Shown piece after piece: positions 20,937-29,900 of a stretch of DNA of 39,104 nucleotides. The notes under the pieces are model-generated. The model saw only the letters and a program-made list of their open reading frames with translations, was not told where the DNA came from and made no database searches. The stretch spans positions 1-39,104 of the forward strand of contig CAMNCG010000008.1 in assembly GCA_946534105.1 (NCBI GenBank). The letters are read 5' to 3'. Position 1 is the first letter of the stretch, and each line of letters begins with the position of its first letter. A program made the translations under genes and the position numbers. This DNA comes from an uncultured Verrucomicrobiota bacterium. Lineage in GTDB: Bacteria > Verrucomicrobiota > Kiritimatiellia > RFP12 > UBA3636.

Positions 20937-21009
20937 ACACATGTCGTACGCAGAAGCGGTTTGGACCGTTCGAGGGAGCACTCCCGCATATTCCGGGAGG
21001 CGGAACAGG

Positions 21010-21026
21010 ATGGCACGGAAAATGCG
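21010..21026 (+). promoter_or_regulatory. Sigma-54 (-24/-12) promoter of carA
   Basis: ATGGCACGGAAAATGCG has an intact TGGCACG -24 box (GG 21012-21013) and TGC -12 box (GC 21024-21025) with correct spacing; position 13 is A instead of T. Predicted start near 21037, only about 3 nt before the carA ATG. Confidence 0.75.
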
Positions 21027-21039
21027 TCTGCGAATCTCA

Positions 21040-22308
21040 ATGCAAACAGATTTCAAAGCGAAATGGAAAGCCGAGCGCGAACGGAGCGCGTTTCTCGCGC
21101 TGGACGACGGCATGATCTTTCGCGGCGTCGCCTTCGGCGCGGCGAGGGACGCGCTGGGCGAGGTCGTCTTCAACACGGGGATGTCCGGCTACCAGGAGAT
21201 TCTCACGGATCCGTCCTACGCCGGCCAGTTCGTCGTGCTCACCACGGCCGAAGTCGGCAACTACGGCGTCAATGCCGAGGATGCCGAGTCGCGCGGGCTT
21301 TTCCTGTCCGGTCTCGTGATCGACGATCTGACCGAGCCCAGCAACTGGCGCAGCGAACGGAGCCTGGACGACTATCTCAAGACGAACAACGTGCCCGGCC
21401 TATACGGCGTCGACACCCGCGCCCTGACGCTCCACATCCGCGAGCATGGGAACCGCAAGGCGTATCTGCACGTGGAGCGCGCGCCTCTCGACCAGGCTGA
21501 CGCCGTGCGCCGCGCAACGGCCTGGACGGGTCTTGACGGACAGGACTACGCCGCGCGCGTCTCCTGCGAAATCGCCTACGACTTCGCAGGAGACGCGCGC
21601 GGCGAGGTTGAAAAGTTGAAAAGTTCAAAGGTTGAAAAGTTGAATTCCGACGGGGCTTTCGAACATTCAACCATTCAACCTTTCGACCCCGCTTCCAGCG
21701 CTCGAAGACCGCTGGTCGCGGTTTACGACTTTGGCGTGAAGGCGAACATCCTCCGCTCGCTTGCCGCGTGGGCGCGCGTGACGGTCGTTCCGGCGAAGAC
21801 CCCGGCGGAAGAGGTGATGGCCATGAATCCCGACGGCGTGTTTCTCTCGAACGGCCCCGCCGATCCCGCCGCGCTTCCGTATGCGGTCGAAAACATCCGC
21901 AAACTGCTGGGCCTTGAACCCTTCGGCCCAACTTTTCAACCTTTCAACCTTTCAACTTTTCAACTTCCCCTGATGGGAATCTGTTTAGGCCACCAGCTTC
22001 TGGCGCTGGCGTGCGGCGCGAGGACCGCGCGACTGAAGTTCGGCCATCACGGCTGCAACCATCCGGTGAAGGATCTTGCCACGGGCAAGGTTGAAATCAC
22101 GAGCCAGAACCACAACTACGCCGTCGTCGAAGAGTCGCTTCCGGATTGCCTGGAGGTCACGCACGTGAACCTCAACGACGGCACCATCGAAGGGCTGCGC
22201 CACAAGACGCTTCCGGCGTTTTCGGTGCAGTATCACCCCGAGGCGTGCCCCGGGCCGCACGATGGCGCCGGTCTCTTCGCGAAGTTCAAGGAGATGCTTG
22301 CGAAATGA
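21040..22308 (+). CDS. carA: Carbamoyl phosphate synthase small subunit with insertions
   Basis: 422 residues against about 380 for the family. It hydrolyses glutamine and passes ammonia to CarB for carbamoyl phosphate (arginine and pyrimidine synthesis). Early block [20 protein letters not shown]; class I glutaminase nucleophile C315 in [34 protein letters not shown] near the end. The start at ATG 21040 is required to keep strand SAFLALDDG, and it makes the mRNA almost leaderless. Extra length is explained by repeats: a stem-loop plus facing octamer arrays in the interdomain linker (21553-21690), and an octamer array (21929-21967, [10 protein letters not shown]) placed just before the catalytic GICLGHQ. 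Stop overlaps the carB start (ATGA). Confidence 0.95.
   Translation: MQTDFKAKWKAERERSAFLALDDGMIFRGVAFGAARDALGEVVFNTGMSGYQEILTDPSYAGQFVVLTTAEVGNYGVNAEDAESRGLFLSGLVIDDLTEPSNWRSERSLDDYLKTNNVPGLYGVDTRALTLHIREHGNRKAYLHVERAPLDQADAVRRATAWTGLDGQDYAARVSCEIAYDFAGDARGEVEKLKSSKVEKLNSDGAFEHSTIQPFDPASSARRPLVAVYDFGVKANILRSLAAWARVTVVPAKTPAEEVMAMNPDGVFLSNGPADPAALPYAVENIRKLLGLEPFGPTFQPFNLSTFQLPLMGICLGHQLLALACGARTARLKFGHHGCNHPVKDLATGKVEITSQNHNYAVVEESLPDCLEVTHVNLNDGTIEGLRHKTLPAFSVQYHPEACPGPHDGAGLFAKFKEMLAK
21553..21690. repeat. 18-bp stem-loop plus two facing octamer arrays inside carA
   Basis: A perfect 18-bp stem (21553-21570 and 21583-21600, 12-nt loop) is followed by TTGAAAAG-type octamers (21607-21643) and then by TTCAACC-type octamers in the opposite sense (about 21657-21686), so the arrays can themselves pair. 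Confidence 0.9.
21929..21967 (+). repeat. 8-bp CAACCTTT array inside carA
   Basis: Nearly five octamers (CAACTTTT, CAACCTTT, CAACCTTT, CAACTTTT, CAACTT). Three units make 24 bp, so they encode an 8-residue period (FQPFNLST). Inserted immediately upstream of the conserved glutaminase motif. Confidence 0.92.
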
Positions 22309-25300
22309 AACGCTCGGACATCAAAGGCGTCCTCGTCGTCGGTTCCGGCCCGATCGTCATCGGGCAGGGGTGCGAGTTCGACTATTCCGGCTGCCAGGCC
22401 GTCAAGGCGCTACGCAGGGAAGGCTATCGCGTGGTTCTGGTGAATTCCAATCCCGCGACGGTCATGACCGATCCCGAGATGGCGGACGCCACGTACATCG
22501 AGCCGCTGACGGTCGACTCGGTCGCGGCGATCATCCGGAAGGAGCATCCCGACGCCCTGCTGCCGACGCTCGGCGGGCAGACCGCGCTCAATCTGGCGAT
22601 GAAGCTCAAGCGCTCCGGAGTGCTGGACGAATGCGGCGTGGAGATGATCGGCGCGGACGCCGGCGCGATAGCCCGTGCCGAGGACCGAAATCTTTTCAAG
22701 GCGGCGATGGGAGAACTGGGCCTCGACATGCCGCGCTCCGGGAGCGCGCATTCGCTGGCGGAGGCCGAAGCGGTGGCGGCCGGAATCGGCACGTGGCCGC
22801 TTGTGATACGCCCCGGCTTCACTCTCGGCGGAACCGGCGGCGGAATCGCACACGACGAAACCGAATTCCGCGCCATCGTCCAGCGCGGGCTCGACGCGTC
22901 GCTCAATTCCGAAGTGCTCGTGGAGGAGTCGCTCGTCGGCTGGAAGGAGTTCGAGATGGAGGTCATGCGCGACAGGGCCCGCAATGCCGTGATCGTGTGC
23001 TCCATCGAAAACCTCGATCCCATGGGCGTCCACACGGGCGACTCGATCACCGTCGCGCCGATCCAGACGCTCACGGATCGCGAATACCAGGCCATGCGCG
23101 ACGACTCGATCCGCGTCCTGGAGAAGATCGGCATCGAGACGGGAGGCTCCAACGTCCAGTGGGCGGTGAATCCCGCGACGGGGCGGCGGTGCATTATCGA
23201 GATGAATCCGCGCGTTTCGCGCTCCTCGGCGCTTGCGTCCAAGGCGACCGGCTTCCCGATCGCCAAGATCGCCGCGCTGCTCGCCGTCGGCTACACGCTC
23301 GACGAGCTCGCCAACGACATCACGCGCGCGACGCCGGCCTGCTTCGAACCGGCGCTGGACTACGTGGTCGTCAAGGTTCCGCGCTTTACGTTCGAGAAGT
23401 TTCCCGGATCGAACCGGACGCTCGGCACGCAGATGAAGTCGGTCGGCGAGGCGATGGCGATCGGGCGCACCTTCAAGCAGGCCTACCTCAAGGCGGTGCG
23501 TTCGCTCGAAGCGCCGCTCGCCGGACACGATGTCGCGTCGTTCGATCCGTGGTTCAGGGCGCAGCTGGACGAAATCGAGGCGTTCAGGAGGTTTTTAGCC
23601 ACAAAGAACACAAAGGCCACAAAGAACGCAAAGAGCGCAAAGAACGCACAGGGTTCCGGGAGCGGCAAAAACCCTTGTGACGCCTGTGGAGGCAATTCGG
23701 CAATCGAGCCCGAACTGCTGCGCCAGGCCAAGGTGTTCGGCTTCAGCGACCGCGAGATCGCCGCCGCCATCGGAAGCGACGAAGCGGCGGTGCGGCGGAT
23801 GCGCCTGGCGCTTGGCATCCGGCCCGAATTCGGCGAGGTCGATACCTGCGCCGGCGAGTTCGAGGCGAAGACGCCGTATTACTATTCGTATTATTCGAGT
23901 GCAACTTTTCAACCTTTCAACCTTTCAACTTTTCAACCGGATCATGATGCGCCCTGCGGACGCATCATGATCCTTGGCGGCGGGCCGAACCGCATCGGGC
24001 AGGGCATCGAGTTCGACTGGTGCTGCTGCCATGCCGCCTTTGCGCTGCGCGGGCGCGGCATCGAGGTCGTGATGGTCAACTCCAACCCGGAGACGGTTTC
24101 GACGGATTACGACACGAGCGACAGGCTCTACTTCGAGCCGCTGACGTTCGAAGACGTGATGGAAATCTACGAGCGAGAACGATGCGACGGCGCGATCGTC
24201 CAGTTCGGCGGCCAGACCCCGCTCAATCTCGCCGCGCGTCTCGAAGAGGCCGGCGTCCGGGTGCTGGGCACGTCGCCGCGCGACATCGCGCTTGCGGAGG
24301 ATCGCGACTTCTTCCGGAGCCTCGTGGCGGAATTGGGCGTGCGCCAGCCGCCGAGCGGCATCGCCCATGCCGTCGAGGACGCCGTCGAAATCGCCGCCGG
24401 GATTGGCTATCCGGTGCTCGTCCGGCCGAGTTTCGTCCTGGGCGGACGCGGCATGGCCATCTGCTACCGCGAGGAGAGGCTTCGCGAATACGTGGAGGAG
24501 GCGGTGCGGGTCTCCGAGGGAAGGCCCATTCTCATCGACAAGTTCCTGACGCACGCCATCGAACTCGACGTCGATTGCGTGTCGGACGGCGAAGCCACGG
24601 CCATCGGCGCGATTCTCGAACACGTCGAGGAGGCGGGGTGCCATTCCGGCGACGCCGCGGCGGTCACGCCGCCCGTTTCGCTGTCGCCGGAAACCATCGC
24701 CGAGGTGGAGCGGATCGCGAAGGCGTTCGCGGAGCGGCTGCACGTCTGCGGCCTCATGAACATCCAGCTCGCCGTCAAGGACGGCGAAGTCTGGATGATC
24801 GAGGTGAACCCGCGCGCGTCCCGGACCGTGCCGTTCGTGTCCAAGGCGGTCGGCTGGTCGCTGGCGGGCGTGGCCGCGCGCTGCATGGCGGGGGAACGGC
24901 TGGAGGCAACTTTTCAACCTTTCAACCATTCAACTTTTCAACTTCCCTGCTCGTGCGCCAAGGAGGCGGTGTTCCCGTTCGCGAAGTTCCCGGGCGCGGA
25001 CATCACGCTCACGCCGGAGATGAAATCGACCGGCGAGGTGATGGCGTTCGGGCCGGACGCGGCGACGGCCTACTACAAGAGCCAGATCGCTGCGGGAAGT
25101 CCGCTGCCGCGTCCCGGCGAGGGCGGCATCATGCTGTCGATCCGCGACGAGGACAAGGCGGCGGCGATTCCGCTCGCGCGGCGCCTGGACGACCTGGGAT
25201 ACGAAATCTGGGCGACGCGCGGCACGTCCACGGCGCTCTGGAAGGCCGGCATCGAGTGCAACGCCCTCTACCGCGTGGCGCTCGGCTCGCCCAACGCGCT

Positions 25301-25529
25301 CGACCTCATGCGCCTCGGCAAGGTCAAATGGATCGTGAACACGCGCGACGGCGGCGAAATGGCCGCCCACGACAGCGCCAAGATCCGACCGTTCGCCGTC
25401 CTGCACGGCGTCCCGGTCACGACGACGCTGGCGGCGTTCGCCGAGGCGGTGAAGGGACTCGAAGCCGCGAATGGGCTTCAGGCCATCGAACCAACGTCGC
25501 TCCAGGACATTCACAGGAGGAACCCATGA
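22305..25529 (+). CDS. carB: Carbamoyl phosphate synthase large subunit with insertions
   Basis: 1074 residues, close to E. coli CarB. Two homologous ATP-grasp synthetase halves: [19 protein letters not shown] opens the first and [20 protein letters not shown] the second. A C-terminal MGS-like allosteric domain ([20 protein letters not shown]) follows. Uses ammonia from CarA, bicarbonate and two ATP. Three repeats replace non-conserved linkers: a 9-bp array at residues about 431-449 in the oligomerisation domain, an octamer array plus hairpin at about 533-556 at the border between halves, and an octamer array at about 868-880 before the last part of the second half. All keep frame. Overlaps carA and gltD by ATGA at both ends. 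Confidence 0.96.
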   Translation: MKRSDIKGVLVVGSGPIVIGQGCEFDYSGCQAVKALRREGYRVVLVNSNPATVMTDPEMADATYIEPLTVDSVAAIIRKEHPDALLPTLGGQTALNLAMKLKRSGVLDECGVEMIGADAGAIARAEDRNLFKAAMGELGLDMPRSGSAHSLAEAEAVAAGIGTWPLVIRPGFTLGGTGGGIAHDETEFRAIVQRGLDASLNSEVLVEESLVGWKEFEMEVMRDRARNAVIVCSIENLDPMGVHTGDSITVAPIQTLTDREYQAMRDDSIRVLEKIGIETGGSNVQWAVNPATGRRCIIEMNPRVSRSSALASKATGFPIAKIAALLAVGYTLDELANDITRATPACFEPALDYVVVKVPRFTFEKFPGSNRTLGTQMKSVGEAMAIGRTFKQAYLKAVRSLEAPLAGHDVASFDPWFRAQLDEIEAFRRFLATKNTKATKNAKSAKNAQGSGSGKNPCDACGGNSAIEPELLRQAKVFGFSDREIAAAIGSDEAAVRRMRLALGIRPEFGEVDTCAGEFEAKTPYYYSYYSSATFQPFNLSTFQPDHDAPCGRIMILGGGPNRIGQGIEFDWCCCHAAFALRGRGIEVVMVNSNPETVSTDYDTSDRLYFEPLTFEDVMEIYERERCDGAIVQFGGQTPLNLAARLEEAGVRVLGTSPRDIALAEDRDFFRSLVAELGVRQPPSGIAHAVEDAVEIAAGIGYPVLVRPSFVLGGRGMAICYREERLREYVEEAVRVSEGRPILIDKFLTHAIELDVDCVSDGEATAIGAILEHVEEAGCHSGDAAAVTPPVSLSPETIAEVERIAKAFAERLHVCGLMNIQLAVKDGEVWMIEVNPRASRTVPFVSKAVGWSLAGVAARCMAGERLEATFQPFNHSTFQLPCSCAKEAVFPFAKFPGADITLTPEMKSTGEVMAFGPDAATAYYKSQIAAGSPLPRPGEGGIMLSIRDEDKAAAIPLARRLDDLGYEIWATRGTSTALWKAGIECNALYRVALGSPNALDLMRLGKVKWIVNTRDGGEMAAHDSAKIRPFAVLHGVPVTTTLAAFAEAVKGLEAANGLQAIEPTSLQDIHRRNP
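23597..23652 (+). repeat. 9-bp CACAAAG array (one arm) inside carB
   Basis: Six 9-bp units (CCACAAAGA, ACACAAAGG, CCACAAAGA, ACGCAAAGA, GCGCAAAGA, ACGCACAGG) after an AG. Only the left arm of the palindrome seen in pyrG is present. Encodes [18 protein letters not shown]. Confidence 0.9.
23902..23973 (+). repeat. Octamer array followed by stem-loop inside carB
   Basis: CAACTTTT/CAACCTTT octamers (23902-23938) are followed by a perfect 13-bp stem GGATCATGATGCG (23939-23951) / CGCATCATGATCC (23961-23973) with a 9-nt loop. The right arm is the conserved coding sequence for RIMI of the second synthetase half; the left arm is its inverted copy. Confidence 0.92.
24908..24944 (+). repeat. 8-bp CAACCTTT array inside carB
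   Basis: Octamers CAACTTTT, CAACCTTT, CAACCATT, CAACTTTT in register, encoding [13 protein letters not shown] at a linker of the second half. Confidence 0.9.
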
Positions 25530-26884
25530 AACGACTGCACGACATCTACCGCGACACGGACGAGCGCAAGCGCGACTGGCGCGAGGTCGAGAGAGCCATC
25601 GGCGACGCCGAACTGCGCGAGCAGACCACGCGCTGCATGAACTGCGGCCAGCCGTTCTGCCACGCCTACGGGTGCCCGCTCGGCAACATCGTCCCGGACC
25701 AGAACCGGGCGGTCGCCCAGGGCGACTGGCGCCGCGCCTACGAACTTCTTTCGGCGAACTCGGCGTTCCCGGAATTCACTTCGCGCGTGTGTCCGGCGCT
25801 GTGCGAAGCCTCGTGCGTCCACGAGCTGGACGACGAGGCCGTCATGATCCGCCAGTCGGAAAAACGGATCATCGAGACGGCGTTCGAGCGCGGCTGGGTC
25901 GTTCCGCGTCCGCCCGAGCGCGAAAACGGCAAGTCCGTCGCCGTGATCGGGGCAGGTCCCGCCGGACTTTCGGCGGCCGTGACGCTCCGCGGGCGCGGCT
26001 TCGCCGTCACGGTTTACGAGCGGCGCGAAAACATCGGCGGCCTTCTGCGATACGGCATTCCGTGCTTCAAGCTCGACAAGGCGCTCATCGACCGGCGACG
26101 CAAGGTTCTCGAAGCCGAGGGAATCCGTTTCGTGACGAACTGCGAGGTCGGGCGTGACGTGTCGGCCGCCTGGCTCCAACGGAGACACGACGCGGTTGTC
26201 GTCGCCATCGGCACACCGGCGGCGCGCGACTTGAACATCCCCGGCCGCGAACTCGGAGGGATCCACCTTGCGCTCGAATTCCTCGAAGGACAGAACCGCT
26301 TTCTCACGGGCGAAATCTCCGAGCCGCCGGTTTCGGCCAGGGGCAGGCGCGTCCTCGTGATCGGCGGCGGCGACACCGGGAGCGATTGCGTCGGCACTGC
26401 GATCCGCCATGGCGCGGCGAGCGTGGCGCAGATCGAGATCATGCCGAAGCCCCCGGAGTTCCGCGCCCCGTCGACGCCGTGGCCCCTCTGGCCGAACAAG
26501 TTGCGCACGAGCTCGAGCCACCTCGAAGGATGCGAGCGGCGGTGGGGTCTCAACTCGCTCCGGTTCCTCGGCGAGGACGGCCGCGTGGCCGGCGTCGAGG
26601 TAGAAACCGTCGAGTGGTCGCTGTCGCCGGAAGGCCGGCCCGTGAAGTTCGCGGCCGTGCCCGGCTCGCGCGAGACGATTCCTGCGGATCTCGTGCTTCT
26701 CGCCATGGGCTTCACGGGCGTTCCGAAGGACTCCGCGCTTGTGGAGCAGCTGGGGCTCGCGCTGACGCCGCGCACGGCGCTCGTTTCCGATCCGGAGCGC
26801 AGGATCTTCTGCGTCGGCGACTGCGCGAGCGGCGCCTCGCTCGTCGTCCTCGCCATCGCGAGCGGGAAAAACATTTCACTCTGA
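25526..26884 (+). CDS. gltD: Glutamate synthase small subunit
   Basis: 452 residues. The N-terminal iron-sulfur region has C37, C40, C45, C50 ([15 protein letters not shown]) and C89, C93, C97 (CPALCEASC). The FAD-binding motif [14 protein letters not shown] (about 137) and the second nucleotide-binding motif [12 protein letters not shown] (about 278) follow; [18 protein letters not shown] is near the C-terminus. It supplies electrons from NAD(P)H to GltB. AGGAGG at 25516-25521 gives a strong ribosome site, overlapping the end of carB, and the ATG overlaps the carB stop. Gene order gltD-gltB (18-nt gap) is the reverse of the enterobacterial order. No repeats inside. Confidence 0.95.
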   Translation: MKRLHDIYRDTDERKRDWREVERAIGDAELREQTTRCMNCGQPFCHAYGCPLGNIVPDQNRAVAQGDWRRAYELLSANSAFPEFTSRVCPALCEASCVHELDDEAVMIRQSEKRIIETAFERGWVVPRPPERENGKSVAVIGAGPAGLSAAVTLRGRGFAVTVYERRENIGGLLRYGIPCFKLDKALIDRRRKVLEAEGIRFVTNCEVGRDVSAAWLQRRHDAVVVAIGTPAARDLNIPGRELGGIHLALEFLEGQNRFLTGEISEPPVSARGRRVLVIGGGDTGSDCVGTAIRHGAASVAQIEIMPKPPEFRAPSTPWPLWPNKLRTSSSHLEGCERRWGLNSLRFLGEDGRVAGVEVETVEWSLSPEGRPVKFAAVPGSRETIPADLVLLAMGFTGVPKDSALVEQLGLALTPRTALVSDPERRIFCVGDCASGASLVVLAIASGKNISL

Positions 26885-26902
26885 AAAAGGAATTTGAAAA
26901 CA

Positions 26903-29900
26903 ATGAACACGACAGCACGGCAGGGTCTCTACCGGGGGGAATACGAACACGATGCCTGCGGCGTCGGCATGGTCGCGAACCTCTCCGGCGAGGCGGATCA
27001 CGGCATTGTGGAAAAAGGCATCGAGATATTGCGTCGTCTTATGCACCGCGGAGCCACGGGCAACGACCCCCGGACCGGCGACGGCGCGGGGCTGCTCATG
27101 CGCATCCCGGACGCCTTCTTCCGCGCGAAGGGCGCGGAGATCGGATCTCACGCGGAGTCCGCGGGGGGCGCGGAGCTGCCGCCCGCCGGAGAATACGGCG
27201 TCGCGATGATCTTCGGCGGCGAAGGCGAGGAGGCGGCGATCGAGGAGGCCGTCCGCGGCGAGGGCTGCGCGGTGATCGGCTGGCGCGAGGTGCCGGTGAA
27301 TCCCGACGCCATTGGTGATGACGCGCGCCGGGTCATGCCGCGGATCCGGCAGCTCTTCATCGACAGCAATCGACAGCAATCGACCGCAATCGGCGGTGAT
27401 TCTCATTTTGCGGCGGCCTTCGAGCGGCGGCTACTCGTCGTCCGGCGGCAGATCGAGCGGGCCGCGCCAGAGGCCTACGTCTGCTCCTGCTCGTCTCGGA
27501 CGATCGTTTACAAGGGGCTGCTGCTCGCGACGCAGATCGAGCGGTTCTACCCGGACCTCTCGGACCCCGCGTTCGTCTCGCCCTTCGCGATCGTCCACCA
27601 GCGCTACTCGACCAATACGTTTCCGTCGTGGGAGCTGGCGCATCCGTTCCGCGCCATCGCCCACAACGGCGAGATCAACGCGCTCAAGGGCAACCTCAAC
27701 GCCATGGCCGCGCGAGAGGCGTCGCTCGCGTCGCCGCTCTTCGGCGCCGACCTCGCGAAACTCCTGCCCGTCGTCCGTCCCGGCCAGTCCGACTCCGCGT
27801 CGCTCGACAACGTGTTCGAGCTGCTCGTCGCCGCCGGGCGCGACGCGCCCCACGCGATGATGATGCTCGTGCCGCAGGCCTGGGGCGCCAAGTACCACAT
27901 GGGACACGACGTCCGCGCCTTCTACGAATACCACTCCGCGCTCATGGAGCCGTGGGACGGCCCAGCCGCCATCGCGTTCACGGACGGCATCGGCCTCGGC
28001 GCCGCCCTCGACCGCAACGGGCTGCGCCCCGCGCGCTGGACGCTGACAAAGGACGGTCTCTTCGTGCTGGCGTCGGAAACCGGCGTCCTCGACATCGCCC
28101 CCGCCGAAACGGCGCGCCACGGACGCCTTCGGCCGGGAACGATCCTGTGGCTCGATTTGGCGGAGCATCGGCTCCTTGAGGACGCGGAGGTCAAGAACTA
28201 CTACGCGCGGCGCCGCCCCTACAGGCGCTGGGTCAAGGAAAACCACATCCCCGTCACGGGGCTCTTCACGGAAATCGTGCCCTCAACGGCCGATTCCATC
28301 GCATCCGCACCGGCGGACCGGAGTCGCTTCGGCTATTCGCTCGAGGACGTGGAGCTGATCCTGCGTCCCATGGCGGAGACCGGCGCGGAGCCGGTCGGCG
28401 CCATGGGCAACGACGCGGCGCTTGTGTGCCTCCGGAACCGATTCAACCTGTTCGACTGTTTCCACCAGCTCTTCGCGCAGGTCACGAACCCGCCGATCGA
28501 CCCGATTCGCGAAGAGCTCGTGATGTCGATCATGACCTACATCGGCAACGAGGGCAACATCCTGGCGGAGACTCCGCGGCACGCGCACCTCGTCAAGATG
28601 ACGCGTCCGGTCCTGACGGACGACGAACTCTGCCGTCTGCGCAACATCCCGGGCTTCCCGGCGGAAACGCTCGGCCTGTATTTCGACGGCGGACTGAAAC
28701 CAGCACTCGATGCTCTAGCCGCAACCGCGCTGGACGCGGCGAAAAACGGAGCGAAAATCATAGTTCTGAGCGACCGTGCGGTGAACGGCGGCAAACGGCT
28801 GCCATCGGCTGCCACCGGCGGCGACGGCTCCTGCGTTCGCCGCATTCCCTCGATTCTTGCAGTGGCGGCGGTCAACAAGGCGCTTGTCGAAGCGGGACTG
28901 CGCCCGTCGGTTGGCATCGTCGTGGAGAGCGGCGAAGTGCGTGAAGTGCATCATTTCGCCGTGCTGCTCGGATTCGGCGCGACCGCCGTCAACCCGTGGC
29001 TTGCCCTTGCGACCGCATCGGAAATCGGCGGCAAGGATGCGGTGAAGACCGCCTCGAACTACGTGTCGGCAGTCTGCCACGGCATCATGAAGATCATGTC
29101 CAAGATGGGCATCTCGACCTTGCGCTCCTACCGCAGCGCGCGGATCTTCGAGGCAGTCGGCCTCGGCCCGAAGATCGTGCGCGAATACTTCGGCGGCGTG
29201 GCGTCTCCGGTCGGCGGATTGGAACTTGAGGACATCGAGCGCTGCCTGGAAGGGGTTCGGGGAAACTCGCTGGAAGGGGTTCGGAGGAACTCGCTGGAAG
29301 GGGTTCGGGGAAACTTGCTGGAAGGGGTTCGGGGGAACTCGCTGGAAGGGGTTCGGGGGAACTTAGGTTCCCCCGTCCTTTCCCCCGGCGGCGAATATCG
29401 GTTCCGCAAGGGAGGCGTAGAGCATCTGTGGAACCCGCAGAGGGTTGTCGATTTCCGCGAAGCCGTCCGCAACGACGACTATGCGCGCTTCCGCCGCTAC
29501 ACCGATTCCATCGATGCCGAAAGCCGCGTCACCCTCCGCTCGCAGCTGGAGTTCGCCAAACGAGCAAACGATCCAACGATCAAGCGAACAAACGACCCAG
29601 TCGAATCGATCGATTCGATCGTGCATCGCTTCGTCGGCGGCGCGATGTCGATGGGATCGCTCTCGCCGGAGGCGCATGAGACAATCGCGCTGGCGCTGAA
29701 CGGACTTGGAACCATGTCCAACAGCGGCGAGGGCGGTGAAGATCCGGCTCGCTTCGGAACCGACAAGAACAGCGCCATCAAGCAAGTGGCGTCGGCGCGG
29801 TTCGGGGTGACGATCGAATATCTGCGCTCGGCGAAGGACCTGCAAATCAAGCTCGCGCAGGGCGCCAAGCCCGGAGAAGGCGGACAGCTCCCCGGCGGCA

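Noticed and set aside
20623-21039. Longer N-terminus for carA reading back into purF
   Set aside because: The extension crosses the promoter region and is unlike any CarA.
29246-29374. CRISPR array
   Set aside because: The tandem units are contiguous with no unique spacers, and no cas genes are present.
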